In this document: positions 1 through 11,262 of the stretch, piece by piece | Layout of the letters: every line of letters begins with the position of its first letter | Position numbering within the stretch: the stretch's first letter is position 1 | Assembly: GCF_000002985.6 (NCBI RefSeq) | Contig: NC_003283.11 | Span: forward strand, 13,764,001-13,828,000 | Direction of reading: 5' to 3' | Length of the DNA: 64,000 nucleotides | Source: Caenorhabditis elegans | Taxonomy: Eukaryota; Nematoda; Chromadorea; Rhabditida; Rhabditidae | The notes under the pieces: model-generated | Database searches by the model: none | What the model was told of the DNA's origin: nothing | What the model saw: the letters and a program-made list of their open reading frames with translations, nothing else | Position numbers and translations under genes: made by a program

Positions 1-566
1 ATCTCCGACGTCATGCTTGCAGATGCTGATTGGAGCATATAATTGTTCAGAAAATTATAACGTTTGAGAGGGTATTTAACTTCGAAATGATAGATAATTG
101 ACACGAAAGTTCGGTTTTTTCTAAATTCATTTATATGCTTAATATCATTTCAATTTTACTTTCTTTTTTTTTGAAATCCATTCCTCGACCATGCAAATGT
201 TATGTTGACTTATTTTTAAATATAATATTTTTTAATTAATGTTGCATCTACAACTATTTTATTTTATTCTACACATATTTTATATTATTTGAATCACCCT
301 TCCATATTGGACGTCTTAAGATTTTGAATAGAATCGCTGAGTTAATCAAAAATTGTATGACTTTAAAACATTTCGCCAGTTGAACATTTTTTGATAAACC
401 CGAGTTCAACAAAGCTGGACCAATGAGAGTGCAAAAAACAAGGTTTATATTATTTTGTTAATATCCGTTCATTTGTTTTTCTGAGCTGTTTCTATATATT
501 ATTTCTAATTCTCTGAAAATATCTTTTTTGTTTCTACTCTTATAGTTCAACTTGTCTAATTTTCAG
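1..566. other. AT-rich non-coding sequence upstream of the PPxY membrane protein
   Basis: No open frame with good splice sites could be supported here. The first 42 bases can be read as the tail of an exon that ends in TAA, so the window may open in the last exon of another transcript, but nothing confirms it. A good 3' splice site (TTTTCAG, ending at 566) closes the region. Further 5' exons of the following gene may lie here or outside the window. Confidence 0.4.
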
Positions 567-1744
567 ACAGAAGCGTCGTTCGTGTCTGTCATAGAGAGGT
601 TCTGGGTGATGATCAGATGGACATGTCCCGTGTTCTGGTCATTGCTCCTCTCGTCGTATTTGCCTTATTCTTTTTGACTATTCTGATGTTACGTTCATTT
701 TTCTCGATGAGGTGAGTGACTCAATGTTTTTCACGAAGTTTGAATTTGCATAGTTCTGGTTTTGACTTTTTTTGTTGAGATGTATGTATAATTAATTGGA
801 ATCTATGTTATCAGTTGATAATAAAACAAGCTCAAAAGAACAATGCATATATGCACAGACGGAAATTAGAACATTGTTTTTCACATATTAATAATTAGTT
901 TATTTTTATCACAGAAGGTTTTATCATCTTTTTAGAAGCCTCTTGAGAGTCGTATCTGAAAATAACAAATTGAATTCCGCAGGGAAAGTTTTGAAAAATG
1001 TATTTTGACAATCTAAAATTTTTAAAACTATATTTGTTCCGGTTCAAAAATAACAAAAAACCAATTTAAAATTTTAATCATGCGCGTAGAGGTTGATCAA
1101 TTGGTGGCGCTAACTTTTTGTAAAATAAGGTCAGAAGTAGGCAAAAGTTAGCTGGTCAGACTTATTTTTATTCAAACCTTAGCTACGAGGAGAATAAACT
1201 ACCAAATAATACTATCATTATTTAGCAGAGATAAACGGCGACGTGCTCGACGAGGGTGTCCACAATCAAGTATTGCTAACAATGACACAGAAATATCTTG
1301 TAATAATTTCAATTCAAATAGCTCATTTAATCGGAACAACAATTCCAATAATACATCAAATCCGAGCCCACCTAGTTATTATGCCGAAGTAATGGCTACC
1401 AATTCATCGGCACTTTATCCAGTTTATGTGCCACCTTATGCGGCGCCTTTGATGTCGTTACGAGACCCACGGCAATTTCAGGTAAGATTTTAAAGATAAG
1501 GGTTCAGGAAGATATTATAATTGTTTCATTTCAGGGTTTACCTGGATTGGCAGCACCACCGCCTTATCCTCCGCCTCCTAGCTATCATCAAATTAGTAGT
1601 TTTCCTGAATTACCGAGTGGTTGGTTGTTAAAGCAATACCCTTAAATGTTATTTTCACAATTTTCAGCTCCACACGCGGTGATAGACGTTGCGCAACAGC
1701 CAAGGATAACAAAAACGCGTCTAGAAGTTACACCAGTCGAGTGA
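567..1744 (+). CDS. Single-pass membrane protein with PPxY motifs, 5' end uncertain
   Basis: Four exons are joined: 567-711, 1226-1481 (an alternative acceptor gives 1229), 1535-1616 and 1668-1744 (TGA). The frame is open back to the splice acceptor at 566. The first in-frame ATG, at 617, would give a protein of about 169 residues, but more N-terminal sequence could exist upstream. Right after this Met lies a strong hydrophobic segment of about 22 residues (VLVIAPLVVFALFFLTILML). It is followed by a basic stretch (DKRRRARRG), which predicts a cytoplasmic tail. The tail is rich in Asn and Ser and then Pro and Tyr, with three PPxY motifs (PPSYYAEV, PPPYPPPPSY). PPxY motifs bind WW domains such as those of Nedd4-type ubiquitin ligases. 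The layout resembles Shisa/WBP1/VOPP1-type adaptors, but I cannot assign a family. Phases close perfectly across all introns. Confidence 0.75.
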
Positions 1745-2031
1745 TAGATGATTTCTTCAAACTTTCTTGAATTTAATTATTCAAAAATTCTATGTAAATT
1801 CGGTATACATAATGATTTGCCATAATTATGTCTTCTTATGTTTTTTTTTGTTTAGCATTTTCGCTTTCCTTTTAATTGATCGGGTCACATGCCTTTTGCT
1901 CTTCATTACACTTTTTACATTGTATATTACAGATAACTTTATTCTTTTTTGTCACAAACTGATATCATAACATTGATAATGAAATTGTTTTTGCCTTGCC
2001 ATTTCCTCTAACTTATCACCCAACTTCACCA

Positions 2032-4421
2032 CTATTCCACCTTGGCAACATAATCAATTTTGAGCGTGTGAAACCAGGCATGTTGATTGCCAAACCACAG
2101 GCGGTAGGTTGCTGGAATAAAGAAAAATATGTGTGAGTCACGGTGTGGGAAAAAATTGCAGAAATATAACACTCACCTGATGACGGGCAAACCAGCTTGT
2201 CGATGCAAGGAACGATTGTAGGACCGGGGATTTTCTGGAAAAAACTTGTGTCAAAAAATTAGTTTTGATATGAAACTTTAACAAGAAAACTGTAAAAAAT
2301 TTGGCATCAGAGCATGGAAAACAGTTATTTAATTTTCTGCCACTTCACAGTTTATTGAAAAAAAAACCATATGTAAAAAATCTTCAAATCCTTTTACGGA
2401 AAACAATCTCTCAGCTTCTTTAAGAAATTTCTAGATACAATTTTTAACAGCAAATTGCCGATTTTTTCTTTTTTTTCTCACTTTTCAGTCAGCTAAAATA
2501 TTTTGAATTAGTTAAATCTTTGGGAACTTCCAAGCAACAATTTGATTGATGATTCGTTGCCAGACTGTTGCCAAAATTGGGAAACAGACTGAATGTTGCC
2601 AAAAAGTTTCAAAATGACTGATCGATTAAAAATTGAAATAACATACGCTGAAAAGAGGATAAACTCTTGTGTAGTTGCTAACATCATCTGAATTATTTGG
2701 CACAAGTGGGAGTTCATAAATGGCAAATGCAAAATGTCCATTGGAATGAATTTCCCAGGATAGCGTTTGACCCTAAAATAGAAATAATTTGTAAATTTTA
2801 TGGCATTCAAAAGTTTTCATATTTTGGAATTTAATAAACTTACAGTTTTCACTTCCACCTCAACGAAGCCTGTCTTTCCAGCTGATACTGACATATGATC
2901 GGCATTCGAAGAAACTTTTCCCATATAATACTTGTCTTCAGGGAACGGCACACATTTCTCGATTGGTGCTGTAAATGGTCCATCATCTTCTTCATCATTC
3001 CAGTATGATGGGAGACAGCTTCCTTCGGCCATTTTCAGAACTTCAACTCTCCATTCACTATTCAAAATGTTACACTTGTTACGTGTTCTCTCTGGAAGTA
3101 ATGGCTTGGCAATTGTCCAGATTGCGGAGATGAATGCTGGAACATTGACAAGCACAAAACTGTGCACCAACTCAACATAGTGCTCAGCCATGAATGCAGA
3201 AATAGCAGATAGTCCTCCAGTGAGAAGTGTAATCGTTCGTTTATCAAATTTGATTCCAGTCAGATCCATAATATAAATCACAGAGCATTGTTGGTTCGTC
3301 TTCTTCTCCAAATCCATTACTGCCTTAAGCATACTCTCCAAATCGTGAACTCTTGCTCTTAAAATCTCATTTGTCGGATAAGAATGAAGCATTCCCCAGT
3401 AATCATTTGATCCTGTTTGTTCGATATTCACAATGGTATTTGGAATGATTCCAGATTCGCCGGTAAGTCCAGTCTAAAATATATTTACATATAACTTAAA
3501 AATTTTGTTGATAGCTTCTCCTAAAAATTGAAAATAAAGAAAAGTTTGAAACAAAATAGAAACAAAATTTTAAACACTTGAACTAATGCATACTTTGCTT
3601 TGATTATGTTGCAATATCCTTAAATGCAACAACAAAAACTTTAAAGTTTTAAAATATGCTTTCCCGGCTCCGGTTATATTTTCAAACCATTTTTCAAATG
3701 ATAATTTTGTTGCTTAGCGTTAATTGGTTCAAAAATGGGCGAGGTCTGACCCTGATTGATAGAAAACTGGTTGTGGTCTGGTACCGATTGGCCCGAAGTT
3801 CACATTAGAAATAGTTTCGTAAGATGTTTTATGTTCTATCGTCTTATGCTTTATGTTTATTTTCTGTATAGATATTTCTGAATTTTGATAGTTACAATTA
3901 TTACAGATTACAATCTAATTGAAGTCAATTGTTCAACTTTTTTCGTAAGTTGGGTGAGCATAAACATGTTTTCAAATGTTCCTAAAAACATGTGTTGCGT
4001 TTTGAGAAGAAGGCACTTGACTATTTATAAAAAACATGTTCACTTTTACTACAAATTCACAATTACCAAATACTAACTAATTAAAATGCAAAACACTTGA
4101 AAAATCATTTTTCTGAAATTAAAAACAACAAACCTTCCAATGATGATGAACTGGGTGATCTCTTGGCTTATCAGCCAGCGAATCCAAGTCCCAGTCCGAT
4201 TTTCGAAACAAAAGGTGGTTAATCAACTTGGGTTTGATTACATCCATCTTATAATCATGACCTTTAAGCCAACGAAGAAGGTTGAAATCAGTATCATAGT
4301 ATGGAGTGAGCTGAAGATTTACATTTAGGGTTAATTTCTTCTTTTTGCTTTGGCTTACATGTTCTTTGACAGCTTCTCTCAGTTCATTGATTGCCACTCG
4401 ATCGGATTCCGAAATTGACAT
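2032..4421 (-). CDS. CRAL-TRIO and GOLD domain protein (SEC14-like)
   Basis: Exons in order are 4421-4134, 3473-2844, 2772-2647, 2234-2177 and 2111-2032, giving 393 residues with all phases closing. The N-terminus (MSISESDRVAINELREAV) and the WLKGHDYK segment match the CRAL-TRIO N-terminal helices. The large second exon holds the lipid-binding domain (DYWGMLHSYP, VIYIMDLTGI, FVLVNVPAFISAIWTI, LLPERTRNKCNIL). The last three exons form a GOLD beta-sandwich (LSWEIHSNGHFAFAIYE, PGPTIVPCIDKLVC, YRLWFGNQHAWFHTLKIDY). Proteins of this build bind phosphoinositides or other hydrophobic ligands and act at Golgi or endosomal membranes; several nematode ones are called CTG (Cral-Trio and Gold). No transmembrane segment is seen. 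It is transcribed divergently from the astacin gene to its right. The exact symbol is unknown to me. Confidence 0.88.
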
Positions 4422-5668
4422 TTTCAATAAAATGCATAAAAATATCAGAAAAAATTATGAAGAAAATCAATTGGTGACGTGAATGTTGAATTCCTCGATG
4501 TCGTTGTCCGACAGTTGTGAAGAGACGAGCGTGGAACGGAGAAGACGCAGACATTGAAAGAAGGATGCGCGTAGATTTAGGTCAGTTCGGAGGGCAAGAA
4601 GCGCTTGTAAAGGAATTTTTTTGTGTTGAAATATCCACAGCTATGGATGAATTAGCAGGAGAATAACGGATTGATTGATGTAATATTTTTTGATTGGAGA
4701 GGTTGTTTGGCGTGGTTACAAAACTTTTGTCAACTTTCAAAAAATTTACTGAAATTTTCCTCAAAATCCACAGATAATTGAATAAAAACCGATTAGTCGG
4801 TTATCAACTGAAACTGTTTAAAGTACATTTTTTCATGAAATATTGTTGTTATTGACTTCATAGTCAAGCTTAATCAAGATTTTCATATGGCGATTTCAGG
4901 GGTTCAGACTTGAGTTCCGCCGCTTAAATTTTTGTGTTGATCTAGGCCAAACATAAGCTTTCAAATGACATACGTCTTGATTCGAAGTCCAGGACTAGAT
5001 TAATTTACTTTCCTTGTGAGTCTTTCAAAATTTTTTATTTAATTTAATAATTTTCCACACTGTGCGTCACCACTGTCCTTTTTCAATTGTTTTATTCTGA
5101 AATTGCTTGATTCTTAAACTATGATAAACAATCGTTTTTAACAGAAATGATAAAATAAAGTGATAAGAGACATAGCTACAAAATATATAATATATAATCA
5201 TCGATTTCTGATGAGCCCATAAATACTACACTCTATTTCTTGACATACCGTATAATAAAATACAAACTATAGAAAAAATAACTTAAAAATATTTTTTTAG
5301 TTAACTTTTTTCAAACCTCTACGATACTGAAAATGTTTCAAGTTTTTTAAAAACTGTTTTTGAACGTTAGTTTTGAAATCGTTTGGAACATTATAATTTT
5401 TCAAAATATCATAAATAGTTTTCAAACTTCTGTTTTAACCATGAAAATGTCCTTTTATTTATTTTTATAATGTTTCGTTTTTGAATAACCATCATGTTCT
5501 CCAGTCCAATTTTCGCTCTGGCGATATGACAAATATTTAAGATACTGTAGTTTTATTTGAAAAATTCCCCACCGATTTGCATTTTTCCATCATTTTTTGC
5601 ATAAGAATAAGGCTGAAAGCAGTATAAATAAATACGCTGCTAGTGGAAGAATCATTTAACATCTCGAG
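4422..5668. other. Divergent intergenic region between the SEC14-like gene and nas-24
   Basis: About 1.2 kb of AT-rich sequence lies between two divergent start codons, so it should carry the promoters of both. No open frame here is supported. The part next to the astacin gene has a clear TATA-like element, listed separately. Confidence 0.6.
5623..5630 (+). promoter_or_regulatory. TATA-box-like element of the astacin gene
   Basis: The octamer TATAAATA stands 39 bases before the predicted ATG at 5669, a distance typical of a worm gene with a very short 5' UTR and no outron. The match and spacing are seen directly; promoter activity is inferred. Confidence 0.55.
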
Positions 5669-7279
5669 ATGACTCGGGTGGTTCATATTATTGGAGCTGC
5701 TTTTCTCCTTTCTTCCTACGCATACTGTGGACTTTCTCGTTTCAATGAGCACGACATCGAAGGAGGCGACTCTTATAAACGAGTCAAAAGAGAATTTGAA
5801 CGTCTTGGATCAAAATGGTTAGGTGGAACAATCAATTATTATTATGCAGACAACAACAATTCAGTGAAGGAGAAGGTTAAAAGTGCAATTGCTTACATTG
5901 CAAATCACACTTGCATCAAGTTCAACGAAGATCCAACACATTGGCAACGTTTGAAGATTTTTACTTCAGAGTAAGTTTTATCAATTTTAGTTTTTCACAG
6001 GTCATGTTATATTTTAGACTCTCTCATTGTCGGTCAACAATCGGAGCTCCAGGCACTAGGAGTGGTTCAGCTGGAGAGCTCAGTATGGAGACTGGATGGT
6101 GTGCTAATATTGGAAGTATTGTTCATGAATTCTCACATTCACTCGGAAGATATCATGAACATACTCGACCAGATCGTGATAATTCTTTGAAAGTAACATC
6201 CACTGATTACGAAGCACGACCAAGGCCATGGGGAATGACAACAATGTATGGACCATTTGAACATGGAAGTATCATGATGTATCATTCAAGCAACTATGGT
6301 GTTGGAAAAATGGAACCATACGATATGGAATACAAAAATACAATGGGGAGTAGAAGAGTGACCTTTTATGATATGTATAAAATCAACCAATACTACGGAT
6401 GTGGGTGCTCCACTCAGTTGGAATGCAAAAATGGAGGATATACTTCACCATCTGATTGTTCTAGATGTAATTGCCCGAAAGGATTCTTTGGAAAACTTTG
6501 TAACGAAAGACGTCAACAAGATTCATATGAACTAAAGGCTACCTACGGTCGATGGCAGACACAGACTATCTCATTTAACTACAAGCCAGAACCAGTCTCT
6601 GATGGTTTTTATTCAACTTTTGTGTACATTACTGGTGAAGCTAACTCAACAATTGAGATTACAATGGAAGGCCTTGAAAATGTGATATGTACGGCTGGAT
6701 GTACTTGGAACGGTGTTGAAATTAAGTCAAGAGAAGATTCTAGAATTACCAGCCCAGTGTGAGTTTTTTTAAAAATTAAAAGTCGAGTTTTTTCGATAGT
6801 TGTAAATAAATGTATCAAGTCGTTATAATTTTCTAAAGATTTTTGTTTTAATTTCCGAACTAATCTGACTTTTTGCGCAATTAAATGGCCTAGTTTTAAT
6901 TTTTTGTAGTTTTAAGCTCCATTAAATTGACTAGGAAACACATTTTCATAACTTTCTGCGGAAAAATAATTCAAAAAAAAATCAGCACCTTTCAAATAAT
7001 CTATTTAGCAGAGTTTTCAACAAAAAAAATTAAAAACAAAGAAAACCTTTAGTACATTTTTTACAGTTGTCAGTGATTACGGTTTAATTTCTAACTTTTA
7101 AAATTAGAAAAAAAAACCCGAAATGTTTCAGGATGTGCTGCAAGGATGAACCACTGTATAAGAAAGTATTCAAATCACTTCACAACCCAACCATCATTGA
7201 ATTGTACTCAAAAGAAACGGCCCCGTCTACTGCTACATTCAAGTATCGCTTCATGAATGACAAAATTGTGTTCGGATAA
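5669..7279 (+). CDS. nas-24: Astacin-family zinc metalloprotease (EGF and CUB type)
   Basis: Exons 5669-5970, 6018-6758 and 7132-7279 give 396 residues. A signal peptide (MTRVVHIIGAAFLLSSYAYC) starts the protein and a short prodomain with a basic cleavage site (KRVKRE) follows. The zinc site is intact: HEFSHSLGRYHEHTR matches HExxHxxGxxHExxR. The Met-turn reads SIMMY where most astacins have SIMHY, so the Met and Tyr are kept and the His is replaced. An EGF module (CGCSTQLECKNGGY, CNCPKGFFGKLC) and then a CUB domain (about residues 270-396) complete the subgroup II build. Such enzymes are secreted and cut extracellular matrix, cuticle or peptide substrates. The symbol rests on memory of gene order (nas-24 near F20G2), so the family is certain and the number less so. 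Confidence 0.85.
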
Positions 7280-7515
7280 AATTTCAAATTTCAAAAAGTT
7301 TCCAATTAATGAACTCGTCAGATTTTAATTCTCTTAATTATTTTTCTTTTCAAAGCGACTTCCGTTTTCTGCAATCGTTTTCAACAATTGTGATCAGACT
7401 TTCACCTATGATAAATTTCTGGAGTAAAACAAACAAAAAATGTGTTTCTTATCAAGAAAACTCCACCCATGTCCCTAATATAAAATGTTGAATAATCGTT
7501 TGATTGTGGTGCATC

Positions 7516-9665
7516 ATGTTTCTTCTCAAGTACATTTATTTTCTCTCATTATCCATTATTCCCATTTGGGCTGCAGATTTAACATGTCCAGGTATGCCAA
7601 TTACGACCGAATCTGGAGACTTTCCACAAGGAGGACCAACGGTGTTTCCAAAAAATTATAACTGTTATTTTCAGGTTAATTCAAAACTTGTAGTTTAAAC
7701 TAATGAAAAGAGTTTTTAGTTTCAAATTCCTGATGGCCAGGTGGTCAAATTCGATGTTCAAACTAATGCAGATACTGATGCTGGAGACAAGCTTGTAATC
7801 GAAGATTCCACGGGAACAAATCATGAGTGAGTTTTATCCGAAATGGGAATTCCTCAAAAATTGAACGCATCTTTTTCATAGCACACTATCGGAGTTATAG
7901 TACATCTTATAGTTAGCGTTTTAACAAATTCTCGCAGCTTTTCAAATAACTATTGTAATTTCTTAAATTAATTTTTGTTCAGAACTGCATATGTTTCTGC
8001 ATCTTCGTCACATCTTTTGACAAAGATTTGTAAACTTTCTTTTCAAGTTGCAGGGGTTTGCTATAAAGTTGTGACCCAGTAGCCATCATACATAACGTCA
8101 TTTGTTTCAATCTAAATTTCCAACAAAAGTTACTGTATTTTTTGCACGGTCTCAAACTTGTTATACTTTGCAAGTGACAACAACTATCGCAAACTTTTCT
8201 CATTGGAGTTCCCCTAATTGCACCATAGATTTGATAGGGGTTTATCAATGAAACTTTCAAGATTTTGTTACAGAATGTATACTGGTGAAATTACGTACTA
8301 CGCTGCCGCCAATAACGCAAATGTCAAAATTACTACTAAAACCAACAATGCTTCTTTTCATTTTTCTTGGAAGTTCATCGATGTCACTACATTCAACAAA
8401 ATTCAGAATCCAAGTGGAACTATTCTCAATTTGAATCTCACCGCAAACACTTTCTATCAATTCAATTCAGAATTGAGTAACATAACATTTCACACTGCAA
8501 ATCTTGATAGAACTTTTGACGTATCACTTGCCTATATTTATGTTTATGATGGACAAGACCTGAATGGAAAGTTCTTAGGACATCTTTTGCAATTTTCTGG
8601 CTCTATGAAAACTCAATCCACAACTGGAAAATCATTGGTTCTTGTCAATTTTTATGGATCCAACTCAAGATCTTATGGTATTGCAAATGACTATTCATCT
8701 GTATTTTCATACAACACATACGAATTGATTGTTGCTTCAAGTGGCATTAATTATTATTCCAATTATGTAGTTCCAACTGGAAAAGAGTCTGCATTCACTT
8801 ATTTTTGTGTGGACTCAATGGAAACTTATATCATCGATTTGAATATTGTGGACCAAAACGTTGTCGGACAATCGATTAGTTTTAAACCACTCACACCAAC
8901 ACAATTTCAATCAAACTTATTGATTTACAAGTAAGCGTTCTAAATTCAACTTTTTCCATCTACATTTTTTTAGACACGGAGATCCAATTGCTCAAAGTTT
9001 GCCACAACAAATACCAACAAATACCTTCACTGTGATAATGAGCCAGTCCACGTTCAACTTTTTGCTCTCTTCTGGCCCGTCGAGCATTTGGAATCTTGCT
9101 CCTCCAGGAAGAAGAGGATGGATAATATCTCCATCGCTCTGGAATCCTACGACTACTGCTACGGTTCCCTATACATCTAATTTCAGTACGTAGTTTGAAT
9201 TTTCAACTTTCCAATTCAATCATTTAAAAAATCAATGAGCAAAACTTAATAGGAGCGTTTTTCAGCGTCTGTGGAAAAAATTAAATTCATTTTCAACCTG
9301 ATATCCGTGGTAATTGTGGATGAAGGAGCAGAAATGAAAATTACTATGGGATCGCCGGGAATTCCACCAAATGTTGTTGAATTTAATCAAACTGCAGTTA
9401 ATACTGGTTCAAGATCTGTATATGGAACGTACATGTCCACAGAATTTACCGGAAGCACGGATATTTCATCATTTCTTCTGAATTTTGAAATAGTGGTTAG
9501 TTTAAAATTACATAGTTTGCGGTTGAAAACTAAATTCTCACGATTTAGGGTAATCCGGCAACAGCAACTACTGCTCAACTGGAGACAACAACAAAAACGG
9601 CTAATTTGTTTATTAATATTCCACTTGTTTTATTTATTTTTGTGAGACTTTTATTAGCTTTATAA
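7516..9665 (+). CDS. CUB-like domain secreted protein A, probably GPI-anchored
   Basis: Exons 7516-7674, 7720-7826, 8274-8930, 8974-9185, 9266-9495 and 9549-9665 give 493 residues. A signal peptide (LSLSIIPIWAADLTCPG) is followed by the nematode CUB-like domain (CPG, FPKNYNCYFQ, FQIPDGQVVKFDVQT, DKLVIEDSTG). A second, poorly characterised region has repeated YVYDGQDLNGKFLG and PGRRGWIISPS motifs. The last exon encodes a Thr-rich stretch and then a hydrophobic tail without charged residues, as expected for GPI attachment. CUB-like genes of this kind are often intestinal and pathogen-responsive in C. elegans. It is a tandem paralogue of the gene at 11804: exons 1, 2, 4 and 5 have exactly the same lengths. 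The last two exons also exist as an inverted copy at 10.7-11.0 kb. Confidence 0.85.
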
Positions 9666-11012
9666 CAACAGCATTCAAATAAATAATTTGTTTTGTGAAA
9701 CATATATGGCAGTCATGACTAGATCAGAAAGGAGAACTACAGTGGTGGCCAAAAGTATATGCGTTTTGGTTTTTTTTTCGAATTGTTCATAATTTTCAAA
9801 TGAGTATAACTCACAAACTAGGCACTTTAGAAAGAAAAGTTTAACTGCTAAACTGTTGTTTAGAATCTTGTCTACATGTTAAAACATGAACCAACATTTC
9901 AAAAAATTCAGGTCAAGAGATACAGCGGGAGACATCTCGCGAGTTCATTTTTGGCTATTTCTTTTGAAACGCATGTAGCTCGAGAAGAAAAAGTTTTCAT
10001 GAAAAAATTTTTAGTAATAAAATAATCTGCAAATATTTCTCTATTACATGTAATTAGTAATTTTTCAATCAAGCAACCAGTAGAATAGAGCTGTAAGTTT
10101 AAACACGCGGAGTACCAGCACTCGTCGGGAACAATTTCTAAAAGTGGTGGGTAAATTTTTCTAATACTTGCTTTTCAGTTGAAATGCAAATAAAATTCAG
10201 TTATAAAATTAGTTATTCAAAATATATGCACGAAAATATATTTTTGAAAAACATGACCTGGTGTTTTAACAGTGGGTTTTGCTTTGCTTTGTGCTTTGAC
10301 AGTGCTTTGAGATGCCCGTATTTAAACTTACAGCTCTATTCTACAGGATGTTTGATTGAAAAACGATTAATTGCATGTGATAGAGAAATATTTGCAAATT
10401 ATTTTATTGCTAAAACTTTTGTCATGAAAACTTTTTCTTCTCGAGTTACATGCGTTTCAAAAGAAATAGCAAAAAATGAACTCGCGAGATGTCTCCCGCT
10501 GTATCTCTTGACCTGAATTTTTTGAAATGTTGGTTCATGTTTTAACATGTAGACAAGATTCTAAACAACAGTTTAGCAGTTAAACTTTTCTTTCTAAAGT
10601 GCCTAGTTTGTGAGTTATACTCATTTGAAAATTATGAACAATTCGAAAAAAAAACCAAAACGCATATACTTTTGGCCACCACTGTAGTTCTCCTTTCTGA
10701 TCTAGTCATGACTGCCATATATGTTTCACAAAACAAATTATTTATTTGAATGCTGTTGTTATAAAGCTAATAAAAGTCTCACAAAAATAAATAAAACAAG
10801 TGGAATATTAATAAACAAATTAGCCGTTTTTGTTGTTGTCTCCAGTTGAGCAGTAGTTGCTGTTGCCGGATTACCCTAAATCGTGAGAATTTAGTTTTCA
10901 ACCGCGAACTATGTAATTTTAAACTAACCACTATTTCAAAATTCAGAAGAAATGATGAAATATCCGTGCTTCCGGTAAATTCTGTGGACATGTACGTTCC
11001 ATATACAGATCT
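9412..11012. repeat. 692-base inverted duplication with 217-base loop
   Basis: Positions 9412-10103 and 10321-11012 are reverse complements of equal length (692 bases), separated by 10104-10320. By eye, the outer part (9412 to about 9943 against about 10480-11012) has a single mismatch (9520s T against C). The inner part (about 9985-10103 against 10321-10440) differs at roughly one base in ten. The outer arms contain part of exon 5, intron 5, all of exon 6, the stop and the poly(A) signal of CUB-like gene A. A transcript across the block would fold into a long hairpin. Boundaries are sharp: AGATCT on the outside, TTTAAA at the loop. Confidence 0.93.
9678..9683 (+). terminator. Poly(A) signal of CUB-like gene A
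   Basis: AATAAA stands 13 bases after the stop codon at 9663-9665. The paralogue downstream has AATAAA at a similar distance from its stop (13752-13757), which supports both. Confidence 0.6.
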
Positions 11013-11260
11013 CCTTCTCGAGCTACATGCGTTTCAAAAGAAGTAGCCAAAAATGAACTCGCGAGATGTCTCCCACTGTATCTCTTGACCTGAATTTTTT
11101 TTAATGTTGGAGCATGTTTTAACATGTAGACAAGATTCTAAACAACAGTATAGCAGTTGAACTTTTCTTTCTAAAATGCTTAGTTTGTGAGTTATACTCA
11201 TTTGAAAGTTATGAAAAATTCGCAAAAAACCAAAAACGCATATAATTTTGGCCACCACTG
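9741..11260. mobile_element. Non-autonomous TA-flanked element with long terminal inverted repeats
   Basis: The left end reads TA-CAGTGGTGGCCAAAAGTATA and the right end is its near reverse complement followed by TA (11261-11262), so the block is bounded by a TA target duplication, as for Tc1/mariner-like insertions. Terminal repeats of about 248 bases (9741-9988 against 11013-11260) match with scattered differences. No transposase frame is present, so it is a MITE-like derivative. The central 10441-11012 segment looks like a later insertion (see findings), so the original element was probably about 950 bases with terminal repeats of about 360 bases. Confidence 0.75.
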
Positions 11261-11262
11261 TA

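Noticed and set aside
7979-8260. Minus-strand open frame of 93 codons inside intron 2 of CUB-like gene A
   Set aside because: It lies entirely in an intron, has no splice or start context, and looks like a fragment of a dispersed repeat rather than a gene.
10184-10516. Plus-strand open frame of 110 codons across the loop and right arm of the inverted duplication
   Set aside because: The composition is that of translated repeat sequence; there is no splice support and no match to transposase motifs.
10779-10991. Minus-strand frame matching the last exons of CUB-like gene A
   Set aside because: It is the inverted duplicate of exon 5-6 sequence, without the rest of the gene, promoter or signal peptide; it is described as a repeat, not as a gene.
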